A stretch of DNA of 45,506 nucleotides from Oscillibacter ruminantium GH1 (GTDB taxonomy: Bacteria > Bacillota > Clostridia > Oscillospirales > Oscillospiraceae). The stretch's first letter is position 1. Each line of letters begins with the position of its first letter. The notes under the pieces are model-generated. The model did not search any database and was not told the DNA's origin. It saw only the letters and a program-made list of their open reading frames with translations. The translations under genes were made by a program, and so were the position numbers. This document shows, piece after piece, positions 24,245-32,183 of this stretch. The stretch spans positions 151,102 through 196,607 of the forward strand of contig NZ_DF158896.1 of the NCBI RefSeq assembly GCF_000307265.1, read 5' to 3'.

Positions 24245-25456
24245 TTATTGTCCGCTGCGGAACGCCCAGTCCGTGTCCTTGATGCACTGCATGTAAACTT
24301 CAACCAGCACGTCCGCTTCCACATTCAGTTCAGGAAGCTCCGCAGGTTTCCACCGTTCATAGGAAATGGCAAATTGCAGATAGTCCCTCAGCGGACTTTT
24401 GCTGGTTCCCAGCAGAATCTCCTTGACTTCCTGCGGAAGATCGACCTCTTGCAGCAAGTCGCCCAAGGGCCGGTCCATAATCACATCCATCAGACTGAAC
24501 ATGCCCAGCAGAAAACCGTTGCTTTTTTTGTCGCAATACGGAGAATGTTCCATAAGCCGCTCTGTAAAGATTCCTCTGAGATACGCTTCGCGGACCGTTT
24601 CATTGGAGTGCGTGGCGTTGAAATCTCTGGCCAGCAGCAGAATTACCCAGTGGTACAGCTCGTCAATTCCCAGATACGCCACGGCCTGTTGAATCACCTG
24701 TACGGAATTACCCCGATAGTATTGCAGCGTCTGCACTTTTTTCAGCAGCCGGAATGTCAGCGTAGCATCGGCGCGGATCATTTCCGCGCAAGCCTTCAGA
24801 TCTGTATCGGGCTTGTTCAGCTCCCGCAGAAGGCCGATATAGGAGGCGGAGTTAAGATCCGGCAGCTCCTTGCGGATATTTGTGGGCCGCTCAAAGAAAT
24901 ATCCTTGAAACAGGCGATAGCCCTGCTGAAGCGCCCGTTCATAGGTTGCCCGGTCTTCCACCTTTTCTGCCAGCAGCGTTGTGTGGCTATGCCGATACCG
25001 CGCTGCGATTTCCGCCTGCTTTTTGGGGTCGGTGAGAAGGAAATCTACCTTCAGCACATCGATCAGCGGTAAGATGGGGTCATATGCCGGGTTTCCCGTA
25101 TAGTCGTCCAGAGCCAAACGATAGCCTTTTTCCTTAAGCTCCTTCAACCGGCGGGCCAGCCGTTCGGTCACGGGGATATCCTCCAACAGCTCCACCGTAA
25201 TCTGGCGGGGATCTGTCAGCAGCACAAAGTCACTCAGTACTAGATTTTCCGTGAAATTAACGTATGCGCACCGGCCATCGGTGAGGTTGTTCAGACCAAA
25301 CACCATCAGCGCATCCGAAAGCAGCGTGCGTGTGGCGCGATCCCCATCCAGAACAGCAGCTTCCGTGGCCCCGTCCCCTGCGCGATAAAGCAGCTCATAC
25401 CCCATCACGTTCAGATTACGGTCAAAAATAGCCTGCCTTCCAATGTGACTCTGCAT
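24245..25456 (-). CDS. EAL-HDOD domain protein (CdgJ/YuxH type)
   Basis: A 403-residue signalling protein. The EAL-like half (about 1-200) keeps QAIFDRNLNVMGYELLYR, FTENLVL, LALDDYTGN and LLAEKVED, but the metal-binding DDFGxG-type motif is altered to DDYTGN, as in the enzymatically inactive EAL domains usual for this architecture. The HDOD half (about 205-400) contains CAEMIRADATLTFRLLKKV and IQQAVAYLGIDELYHWVILLL. Such proteins affect motility in other bacteria without degrading c-di-GMP. It lies between an FtsA-like gene and a lipoprotein gene in an operon headed by a chemoreceptor and an FtsE-like ATPase. Confidence 0.88.
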   Translation of the reverse strand: MQSHIGRQAIFDRNLNVMGYELLYRAGDGATEAAVLDGDRATRTLLSDALMVFGLNNLTDGRCAYVNFTENLVLSDFVLLTDPRQITVELLEDIPVTERLARRLKELKEKGYRLALDDYTGNPAYDPILPLIDVLKVDFLLTDPKKQAEIAARYRHSHTTLLAEKVEDRATYERALQQGYRLFQGYFFERPTNIRKELPDLNSASYIGLLRELNKPDTDLKACAEMIRADATLTFRLLKKVQTLQYYRGNSVQVIQQAVAYLGIDELYHWVILLLARDFNATHSNETVREAYLRGIFTERLMEHSPYCDKKSNGFLLGMFSLMDVIMDRPLGDLLQEVDLPQEVKEILLGTSKSPLRDYLQFAISYERWKPAELPELNVEADVLVEVYMQCIKDTDWAFRSGQ

Positions 25457-25482
25457 ACGTGGATTCCTCCATTTCCCCAGTT

Positions 25483-27441
25483 TCAGGTGCGCGGCTCCTC
25501 AACCTGAATGGAGACGTTGTCCCCATCCTTCAGCACACGCATAAACGCGCTGTTCTCCCCGTTGACCTTCAGCATGACTGGGCGGTCCAGATGCTCAAAA
25601 TCCAGACCGGTGCGATCCAAAAGATCCATCAAATAATAGGGGGCGCCCTTTGGCTTTGCAGGCAGCTCCAGCGATTGGCCGTTCAGAAAAAACCGGCAGG
25701 GAGGAAACGACTCCTCTGCGGGCGCAGACGCGAAATTGGGTGCGGAGGATCTTGTGGGTAGCGGGGTTGGCTCGGCAGATAAATCATTTTGTTCCGTCGC
25801 GGCGGGCGCATCGTCCTGTTTCGGTGCGGCTGCGGCGGGCGTTCGCACCGGAACAATCACATTCGTCTCAATGGAATCTCCGGAGCGCAGCTCATAATCC
25901 GGGGCGGCTGGAGCACCGTTTACCAGACAGAAAGCCGCGGCCTCTTCGCTGCCCAAAACCTCTGCCAGAGTCCGCCGCCCGGGTTTGCCGGAGCAGGCGG
26001 GCGTAAATTCAATGGAGTCCGCCGCTTGGATCACCGTGGAGGGAGGAAGCTCCTTCCCGTTGATGCGCAGAGTAGAGGGCATGGCTGGTTCGCCGCGGTA
26101 CAGCGTGCGCTGCCCGTCGATGCTGATGGACAGAGAAGCGCCGGTCCTGCCAATCAGATCGGCATAATTATAGCCGTTCATCTGCAAAACGTCCAGCGCG
26201 GTGAGAACGCCGCTGCGAAACAGCTTTGCGGGCTGACCGTTCAACCGGACCCGGTAGCTGTCTGAAATCAGGCCAAGACCGGCTGAGACGGCAATGCCCA
26301 GCGGCGTTGCATACTCTGGGTCGTTCAACTCCACCTCGTCAGAAAAGGCACTGGCCTTGAAGTTGCCCCCCGCAACGGTCACCCGGCGGGGATTCATTTC
26401 CAGCGCGGCGGACACCGCGTCCAAAAGCCCGTCCAGCTTGCTGCCTCCGCCAGCCAAAAATACCGCCGACGGCGCGCCGCCGTTGATTTCCCGGATGCGG
26501 CGGGCCAGCTCATCAGCCAGCTGTTTCACCGCCGGCTGAATCGCCGCTTTCAGTTCTGCGGCGGGGACCTCCTGCTCAAGACCCAGAATATCGGTGAAGT
26601 GAAGCGTTTCCTGCCCGGCCAGTTCCGCTTTCATCCGCTCCGCTGTGGAAAAGTCCACCAGATAGAGCCGCATAATGGATTCGGTGATTTCATCTCCGGC
26701 AACGGTGGCCATCGTATAGCCCACCACGCTGCCGTCCCGGCAGGCGGCGATATCAGAAGTACCTGCACCGATGTCTGCCATGACCAGATTTAAAAGCCGC
26801 AGGTCCGGCGGAATGGCGGCGTTGATGGCGGCAATGGGTTCCAGCGTGAGGCTGACAACCTCCAGCCCCGCCGCCTGCATCGCGGCATACAGACTGTCCA
26901 CCACCTCGGCGGGCAGAAAAGTTGCCACCACATCCGTCTCCAGTTTCTGCCCGTTGTGGCCCCGCAGCACAGAGAGGGGATAGCTGTCCAGCAGGTAGCG
27001 GGAAACCGTGTACCCCACCAGATAAAACCGTCCCAGCCGCTGGCCGCTCTTGTTCAGGGCGGCCTCCGCATCGGATACGGCCCCGGCCTCCAGCTGGCTG
27101 ATGAGCTCGTCGCCGATTTTTCGAACCTCAGGAAGTTCCAGTTCAAAGTGGCCGGCTTCCGTGTGCAAAGCGCGCCCTGCGGCGGCGATACACACCCGGG
27201 TCAGCTTGCAGTTCAGCCGGTTTTCCAGCCGGGCAGTCACTTCTGCGGCAACCTTGCCCACCTGAACGATGTCCTCAATCTGACCGTCGATCATGGCGCG
27301 CTTGCTGTGTTCCAATCGTTCCACAGCCAAAATGTGTACCCGGTCATCTTCTGCCCGGCCCACCATGCCGATAATGCTTCTGGTTCCGATATCCAGCGCA
27401 AAAATTAGGTCCTGTCTCTGTTCTCCGCGAGCTTCTTCCAC
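25483..27441 (-). CDS. FtsA-like (actin-fold) protein with C-terminal beta-grasp-like repeats
   Basis: A 652-residue protein. The N-terminal 390 residues have the FtsA/PilM actin fold: phosphate-1 ALDIGTRSIIG, a 1C-type subdomain, phosphate-2 VMADIGAGTSDIA, and adenosine motif VFLAGGGSKLDGL. The remaining ~260 residues are unlike ordinary FtsA. They hold repeated units beginning V/L-x-[LIV]-N-G (VRLNGQ, LRINGK, CLVNGA, FFLNGQ, LKVNGE) and often ending GDSIE or GDNVS, reminiscent of ThiS/SLBB-type beta-grasp folds, separated by a Pro/Ala/Ser linker. There is no FtsA membrane-targeting amphipathic tail. Being next to a chemoreceptor and far from ftsZ, it more likely organises a membrane structure than the main divisome. 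Confidence 0.82.
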   Translation of the reverse strand: MEEARGEQRQDLIFALDIGTRSIIGMVGRAEDDRVHILAVERLEHSKRAMIDGQIEDIVQVGKVAAEVTARLENRLNCKLTRVCIAAAGRALHTEAGHFELELPEVRKIGDELISQLEAGAVSDAEAALNKSGQRLGRFYLVGYTVSRYLLDSYPLSVLRGHNGQKLETDVVATFLPAEVVDSLYAAMQAAGLEVVSLTLEPIAAINAAIPPDLRLLNLVMADIGAGTSDIAACRDGSVVGYTMATVAGDEITESIMRLYLVDFSTAERMKAELAGQETLHFTDILGLEQEVPAAELKAAIQPAVKQLADELARRIREINGGAPSAVFLAGGGSKLDGLLDAVSAALEMNPRRVTVAGGNFKASAFSDEVELNDPEYATPLGIAVSAGLGLISDSYRVRLNGQPAKLFRSGVLTALDVLQMNGYNYADLIGRTGASLSISIDGQRTLYRGEPAMPSTLRINGKELPPSTVIQAADSIEFTPACSGKPGRRTLAEVLGSEEAAAFCLVNGAPAAPDYELRSGDSIETNVIVPVRTPAAAAPKQDDAPAATEQNDLSAEPTPLPTRSSAPNFASAPAEESFPPCRFFLNGQSLELPAKPKGAPYYLMDLLDRTGLDFEHLDRPVMLKVNGENSAFMRVLKDGDNVSIQVEEPRT

Positions 27442-27477
27442 GGCGTTTCACCTCTCTATGCCTGTATCTATGCTTGC

Positions 27478-27506
27478 GTGCCGCGCCGCCTTGAGCGGCG
27501 CGGCAC
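27478..27506 (-). other. Intercistronic hairpin between MCP and FtsA-like genes
   Basis: A 12-bp perfect GC stem (27478-27489 with 27495-27506) with a 5-base loop sits just after the MCP stop. No T-run follows in the direction of transcription, so it looks like a processing or stabilising structure rather than a terminator. Confidence 0.6.
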
Positions 27507-27514
27507 CTGAATGT

Positions 27515-29365
27515 TTAGTATTTTCCGCCCGTCAGCGTTGCGGCATAAACGGGTTCCTGATTGCCGGATTCCTTTGCTGGGGCTTCGGAGGCCGCGTGAA
27601 CCGGCTGGTGAGTGTGATCGTTCAGCAGACGGAAGTGCCCAATCCGCTCGCGCATCATCTCCGCGTGAGAGGACAGCTCCTCGCTGGCGGCAGCACTCTC
27701 TTCGGACGTTGCCGAGTTGGTCTGCACCACGCTGGAAATCTGCTCTACGCCGTCTTTCACCTGACCGATGTTCGTTGTCTCCTGACGGACGGCGTCGGCC
27801 ACCTTGCCCATAGAATCCACGGTTTCCAGAACGATAGCGGTCGTCTCGTTGAGAGTTCCGGTGACGCTGGCAACAACCTGATTGCCGTCTTCCACGTAGC
27901 GGACGGAATTTTCGATCAGACTCTTGGTGGCCTTTGCCGCCTCGTCGGACTTTCCGGCCAGATTCCGCACCTCGTCTGCCACAACGGCAAAGCCCTTGCC
28001 AGCCTCGCCGGCTCGTGCGGCCTCAACGGCGGCGTTCAAGGCCAAGATGTTGGTCTGGAACGCGATGTCTTCAATGGTCTTGATAATGCGGCCGATCTCC
28101 TGAGAAGAGTCGGAGATCTTGCCCATGGCTTCGTTCATCCGATTCATCTGTTCGTTGCTGAGTTGAATCTTCTCTCCGGCAGTATTGGCGCTGTCCTGCG
28201 CCTGCTGGGTAATACGGGCGTTCGCCTCGGCGGCGGCAGCGATCTCATTGATCGTGGCGGACAACTCTTCCACGGCGCTGGCCTGTTCTGTGGCGCCCTG
28301 CGCCAAAGACTGCGCACCAGTGGAAACTTGCTCCGATCCGGCGGAGACTTGATCGGCACTCTGACGGAGCTCCAGCAGCGTGGCGCTCATGTCTCGCTCA
28401 ATCTTAACAAAGCTGGTAAAGATCTCCTTGAAATCACCGCGATAGGATTCTCTGGCCTTGGAGCGGGCGTCGAAATTGCCGTTTGACATCTCGCCCATGA
28501 AATATTTTACGTCCTCAATCACTGCCCGCAGGTCGCGGACGATGACCCCTGTGGCGTTGGCCAAGTCTCCGGTTTCATCCTGCGTCTCAATGACGGGAAC
28601 CTCCGTGGTCAGATCGCCCTCGGACAACAGGATCAGGCGGTCGACGCAGGTGCGCATCGCCTTGGAAATCCTTCCGGAAATAGCAGTTCCCAGCAGGAGA
28701 CCCACGGCCACAGCCGCCAGAATCAGCAGAGCGCACACCAAAATGGTGATGTGCATCGTGGTGTCGGTGCTGGCCTGCATCTCGTTGCCGATGGTCACAT
28801 TGGCATCCATCTGCTGAGCCATATTATCATAAATAGTTGCGAACAACGGATCCAGTTCGTTGACCAGACGGCCTTGTGCCTTCAGAACCTTGCTCATTTC
28901 GGTGGAGCTGCCGGCCTGCTGCAAAATATCCTGCGCTGTGGAGCGATACTCCGCCCAAGCCTGTGTGATCGTGTCATAGCAGGTCTGCTCGGCATCGCTG
29001 GAAATCGTCTTTTGCACGGCGTCCAAATAGCCGTCCATCCGGTCGGCGTAAGTATCAAAATTTTCTTGAGCCGCCTTCATATTTGTACGGTCCAGATAGC
29101 TGACGCTGTCGTGCAGGTTTCCATCCACCCGCACAAAACAGGCCATCGCTTTTCCAATGTCTCCCTGAGAAAAGCCGTAATAAGTCAGCGCATAGTTATA
29201 CTGATTTCCGATTCTGTTCATCTGAAACAGGCCTACAATTGCGCTCAAGGTTACCAATGCAAGCCCGATTGCCACCGTGCTAAGAATTTTGCCCCGAATT
29301 TTCATGCCGGATAAGAACCCCTTCTTTTGTGTACCTACAACCTCTTCATTCTTTGTCTTCTTCAT
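27515..29365 (-). CDS. Methyl-accepting chemotaxis protein
   Basis: A 616-residue transmembrane chemoreceptor. Order: cytoplasmic N-terminus, TM1 (about 28-50), a four-helix-bundle sensor with [12 protein letters not shown] and later coiled-coil segments (about 50-205), TM2 (about 207-232), a HAMP-like segment, then the long coiled-coil signalling domain. The hairpin tip is intact, with [38 protein letters not shown] split across the turn. No C-terminal CheR-docking pentapeptide is seen. It follows the FtsE-like gene by 47 bases and precedes the FtsA-like gene by 73, so it seems to be part of that operon. No che genes are in the window. Confidence 0.93.
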   Translation of the reverse strand: MKKTKNEEVVGTQKKGFLSGMKIRGKILSTVAIGLALVTLSAIVGLFQMNRIGNQYNYALTYYGFSQGDIGKAMACFVRVDGNLHDSVSYLDRTNMKAAQENFDTYADRMDGYLDAVQKTISSDAEQTCYDTITQAWAEYRSTAQDILQQAGSSTEMSKVLKAQGRLVNELDPLFATIYDNMAQQMDANVTIGNEMQASTDTTMHITILVCALLILAAVAVGLLLGTAISGRISKAMRTCVDRLILLSEGDLTTEVPVIETQDETGDLANATGVIVRDLRAVIEDVKYFMGEMSNGNFDARSKARESYRGDFKEIFTSFVKIERDMSATLLELRQSADQVSAGSEQVSTGAQSLAQGATEQASAVEELSATINEIAAAAEANARITQQAQDSANTAGEKIQLSNEQMNRMNEAMGKISDSSQEIGRIIKTIEDIAFQTNILALNAAVEAARAGEAGKGFAVVADEVRNLAGKSDEAAKATKSLIENSVRYVEDGNQVVASVTGTLNETTAIVLETVDSMGKVADAVRQETTNIGQVKDGVEQISSVVQTNSATSEESAAASEELSSHAEMMRERIGHFRLLNDHTHQPVHAASEAPAKESGNQEPVYAATLTGGKY

Positions 29366-29412
29366 TTTCTAAAAGTTCCTCTCTTTCTCTATGTTGCTTC
29401 CGTGTGCGTGTA

Positions 29413-30147
29413 TTAATGTTTCAGCGTGTACTTCGATTTTCGTTCTTTGATCTCTCCGTACCGCCCTCCGGCTACGTCACCGGCTATTTTTCCATCCACC
29501 AGCGTCACAACCCTGCGGCGCATAATGTTGACGAACATGCTGGCGTGTGTGGCCATGATGATTGTGGTTCCGCCCCGGTTCAGCTCCGACAGGACGTGCA
29601 TCATATCCCAGATGTTGTCCTCGTCCAGATTGGCGGTCAGCTCGTCCAGAACCAGAATGGGCGGACTGTTCACCAGCGCCCGGGCAAGCTCAACCCGCCG
29701 GGCCTGACCAATGGAGAGTTCTCCGGGGTACTTTCCTCCCACGTCACCCAGTCCCACGATGCCAAGGGCTTTCACCGTTCGCTCCATCAGCTTTTTTTCC
29801 CGGGTCAAGCCGCCGACGCGGGCAATCATGGATAGGTTTTCATAGACCGTACGCCGCCGCATCAGCTGCGGCTCCTGCGAGACGTATCCAAAGTTCCGGC
29901 GGACCCTTGGCGCGGGAATCAAAGGAAACGGGGCCACATTCATTCCGTCCAGCAGCACGGTGCCTTCGTCTGCGCGGATTTGTCCGGCAATCAGCTGGAG
30001 CAGGGTGCTTTTCCCTGCGCCGCTGCTGCCCACCACAAAGACAAATTCTCCCTGCCGAATGGTGAGGTCAATGCCGCTGACAGCCTCAAACTGTCCGTGT
30101 TCGCTGCGATAGCGTTTTGTTGCGTTTTTCAGTTGAATTGTCGGCAT
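29413..30147 (-). CDS. FtsE-like ABC transporter ATP-binding protein, orphan
   Basis: A 244-residue ATPase most like FtsE and MacB-type subunits. Walker A GSSGAGKST (40-48), Q-loop FGYVSQEPQLM, Walker B ILVLDELTANLD and switch MATHASMF are present. The ABC signature reads LSIGQ rather than LSGGQ. The start at 30147 has GGAGA upstream; a GTG at 30174 is an alternative. No FtsX-like permease is encoded next to it. Instead the operon continues with a chemoreceptor and an FtsA-like protein. Such an ATPase may energise or regulate an envelope complex rather than transport. Confidence 0.8.
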   Translation of the reverse strand: MPTIQLKNATKRYRSEHGQFEAVSGIDLTIRQGEFVFVVGSSGAGKSTLLQLIAGQIRADEGTVLLDGMNVAPFPLIPAPRVRRNFGYVSQEPQLMRRRTVYENLSMIARVGGLTREKKLMERTVKALGIVGLGDVGGKYPGELSIGQARRVELARALVNSPPILVLDELTANLDEDNIWDMMHVLSELNRGGTTIIMATHASMFVNIMRRRVVTLVDGKIAGDVAGGRYGEIKERKSKYTLKH

Positions 30148-30389
30148 CAGCTTTGCTCTCCATCTCCACCGCACTCATGGGCGGCGAAAGGCTATACATT
30201 TTTTGGGGCTTCTGTTATAATCGAATTGTCGTTTCTCAGCGAAACTTTTGGTGTGCGGGAAGGTCTATGTGAAGATGCGTATCAGTTTTTTGAGAAAACT
30301 GTACCTTTTCGCATACTTGTATCATAATACAAAATTCGACATCTGAAAAGCCCTAAATTTCCAGAAAGTCGGAAAGGAGGCGGAAATTT

Positions 30390-31271
30390 ATGCCGCGTCG
30401 TTCTCGGTTCAAAAAGCTAATGGCAGTTTCTTTGCTGGCCGTTGTCTGCATCGGCGGAGCGGAGCTGGCAGTATGCCGAGTTGCCGATCCGGGGCTGTAC
30501 GAGACGATTGTCGCCCCGGTTCGGCGAACCGCCTCCGCTGCGTGGTCCGCCGTGTCGGATGGTGCGTGCGCCGTGTGGGATTCGGCGGTGTCCACCGCCT
30601 CCCGCGCCGCGGGAGCAATCAAGAAAAACGAGGCGGAGCCGCTGGAAAATCAGGAAACTGCGGAGCCGGACGCGGTTCCCGCCACACCGGCGGACCCCAC
30701 CATTACCGCACTGGAACAGCGGGGGGAGCGTGAGATTCTCACCGGCGGAAACTGCGAAATTGTCTATTATAATCAGACCGATGCCGCATGGTGCGGCCAG
30801 CCTTATGGCAAGGATGATCTGGGGCGTTTCGGCTGCGGTCCCACTGCCTTGGCCATGGCGGTTTCCAGTTTGACGGAGCAGACGGTAAATCCGGCGGAGA
30901 TGGCGCAGTGGGCCGTAAACAACGGATATTGGGCGCGTCACGGCGGGTCCTACCTCTCCATTGTCAACGGCGTGGCCGGGGAATATGGATTGGAGGCCGA
31001 GTCGCTTCCAAACTGCGATGTCGAGCGCCTGCGGCTGGAACTGGCGGCGGGAAAGGTGGCTGTGGCGCTGATGAGCAAGGGCCACTTTACCAACGGCGGG
31101 CACTTCATCCTTCTGCGGGGAGCCACGCTGGACGGCAGTATTCTTGTGGCTGATTCCAACAGCCGGGACCGGAGCCTCACGGTGTGGGACCCCCAGATCA
31201 TTTTGGACGAGCTGTCCAAAAGCAGAAATAATGGCGCGCCTTTGTGGCTTTTGAGCCCAAAGGAACCATGA
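30390..31271 (+). CDS. Exported C39-like cysteine peptidase domain protein
   Basis: A 293-residue protein with a short basic N-terminus and one hydrophobic segment (about 8-30) acting as signal or anchor. An Ala/Pro/Glu-rich linker follows, then a papain-like C39_2-type domain (about 122-293). Candidate catalytic residues are Cys149 in RFGCGPTAL, His238 in NGGHFILLRG and Asp255 in VADSN, a full triad. The domain starts with the family-typical VYYNQTDAAWCGQPYG. It may cleave secreted or wall-linked peptides. It is a single-gene unit; TTGAGA-N16-CATACT at 30290-30317 is a possible promoter, and a terminator follows. Confidence 0.82.
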   Translation: MPRRSRFKKLMAVSLLAVVCIGGAELAVCRVADPGLYETIVAPVRRTASAAWSAVSDGACAVWDSAVSTASRAAGAIKKNEAEPLENQETAEPDAVPATPADPTITALEQRGEREILTGGNCEIVYYNQTDAAWCGQPYGKDDLGRFGCGPTALAMAVSSLTEQTVNPAEMAQWAVNNGYWARHGGSYLSIVNGVAGEYGLEAESLPNCDVERLRLELAAGKVAVALMSKGHFTNGGHFILLRGATLDGSILVADSNSRDRSLTVWDPQIILDELSKSRNNGAPLWLLSPKEP

Positions 31272-31290
31272 CAAAAAATTGTGCGTGAAA

Positions 31291-31338
31291 AGCGGCGGAG
31301 AGGTCACCCAAATGGGGCGGCCTCTCTGCCGCTCTTTT
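31291..31338. terminator. Bidirectional terminator between peptidase and flagellar cap operon
   Basis: A 13-base arm (31291-31303) pairs with 31321-31333 with one mismatch around a larger loop; CTTTTTAG follows rightward and TTTTC leftward. It separates two convergent transcripts. Confidence 0.75.
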
Positions 31339-31353
31339 TAGAAAATAAAAATT

Positions 31354-31758
31354 TTAACGTTTTCGATACAGCGATTTTTCCCGGCAGAGCTTTTCATTGA
31401 CCCGCTGATCCAGTTCCGCCAGCTGGGTCAGAACCCGCCGGTTCAGGGCAAGCTGATCCGCCACTTCTTTTTCCTCCGGCGTCTCCGGTTCACCGTGGCC
31501 GACGATCAGCCAGTCAAACGATTCCTCGTCTTCGCCGCTGAGGTCGCAGCGCTTTAAATCCATAGCGGCGTTTAGCTCCTGTAGCTCCAGCAGCGGCATC
31601 TGCCGGTTGGAAAGCAGCATCTGCACGGATACCTGATCCTCCCGATCCACGGCCTCGGCCAGTTCCCTCGTGATATCAATGGTTTCGTTGAGCTTGCGGA
31701 AGATTTTGCGCTCCAGCGCAAGCAGCTCGGCCAGAGCCGCCGTCCACATCTCACTCAT
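31354..31758 (-). CDS. Small helical flagellar protein, FliT/FlgN-like chaperone candidate
   Basis: A 134-residue, highly charged, almost entirely helical protein with heptad-like leucines (LAELLALERKIFRKLNETID, then MPLLELQELNAAM). No family motif is decisive. Its start overlaps the fliS stop by 4 bases, so it is translated with FliS. The slot after fliD-fliS is where fliT-type export chaperones usually lie, and size and composition fit FliT or FlgN. I infer that role from context. Confidence 0.6.
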   Translation of the reverse strand: MSEMWTAALAELLALERKIFRKLNETIDITRELAEAVDREDQVSVQMLLSNRQMPLLELQELNAAMDLKRCDLSGEDEESFDWLIVGHGEPETPEEKEVADQLALNRRVLTQLAELDQRVNEKLCREKSLYRKR

Positions 31759-32129
31759 CGCGCCGACGTGTTCTTTTCCGCCGTGCGGAAGCTGTCCCGC
31801 AGCTCTGTCACCATGGGGCGGAGCTTGGACAATTCCTCCTGATTTCGTCCCGCCTTTATACGGTTGAAATCATAGCAGAAGAAATCATACAGCCGATGCA
31901 GCTCCGCGCTGACGGGATACTGCCGATCCAGCGTGTCATCCAGATAGTGCAAAATATCAAGGCACCGGTCCACGGACGCTTCAAAAAGGGGGTAGTCCTT
32001 TCGATCCAGCGCGATGTCCGCCCGGGCGGCCCGTTTGACCAATTCGTCGTAAAGAACGACTAGCAGCTCGCCCTGCGTCATGGTATTGACGGACTGCTGC
32101 TTATATTGTTGATAACCCTGTGCTTCCAT
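31755..32129 (-). CDS. fliS: Flagellar export chaperone FliS
   Basis: A 124-residue four-helix protein that binds the flagellin C-terminus and prevents early polymerisation. The N-terminal YQQYKQQSVNTMTQGELLVVLYDELVKR is the classic FliS signature, and LHYLDDTLDRQYPVSAELHRLYDFF matches the later helices. It follows fliD by 54 bases. Confidence 0.94.
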   Translation of the reverse strand: MEAQGYQQYKQQSVNTMTQGELLVVLYDELVKRAARADIALDRKDYPLFEASVDRCLDILHYLDDTLDRQYPVSAELHRLYDFFCYDFNRIKAGRNQEELSKLRPMVTELRDSFRTAEKNTSAR

Positions 32130-32183
32130 GCTTGTTCCTCCGTCTTTTCTCTCGCTCTCGCCGCTTTGTCAATGCTGCTTTTC

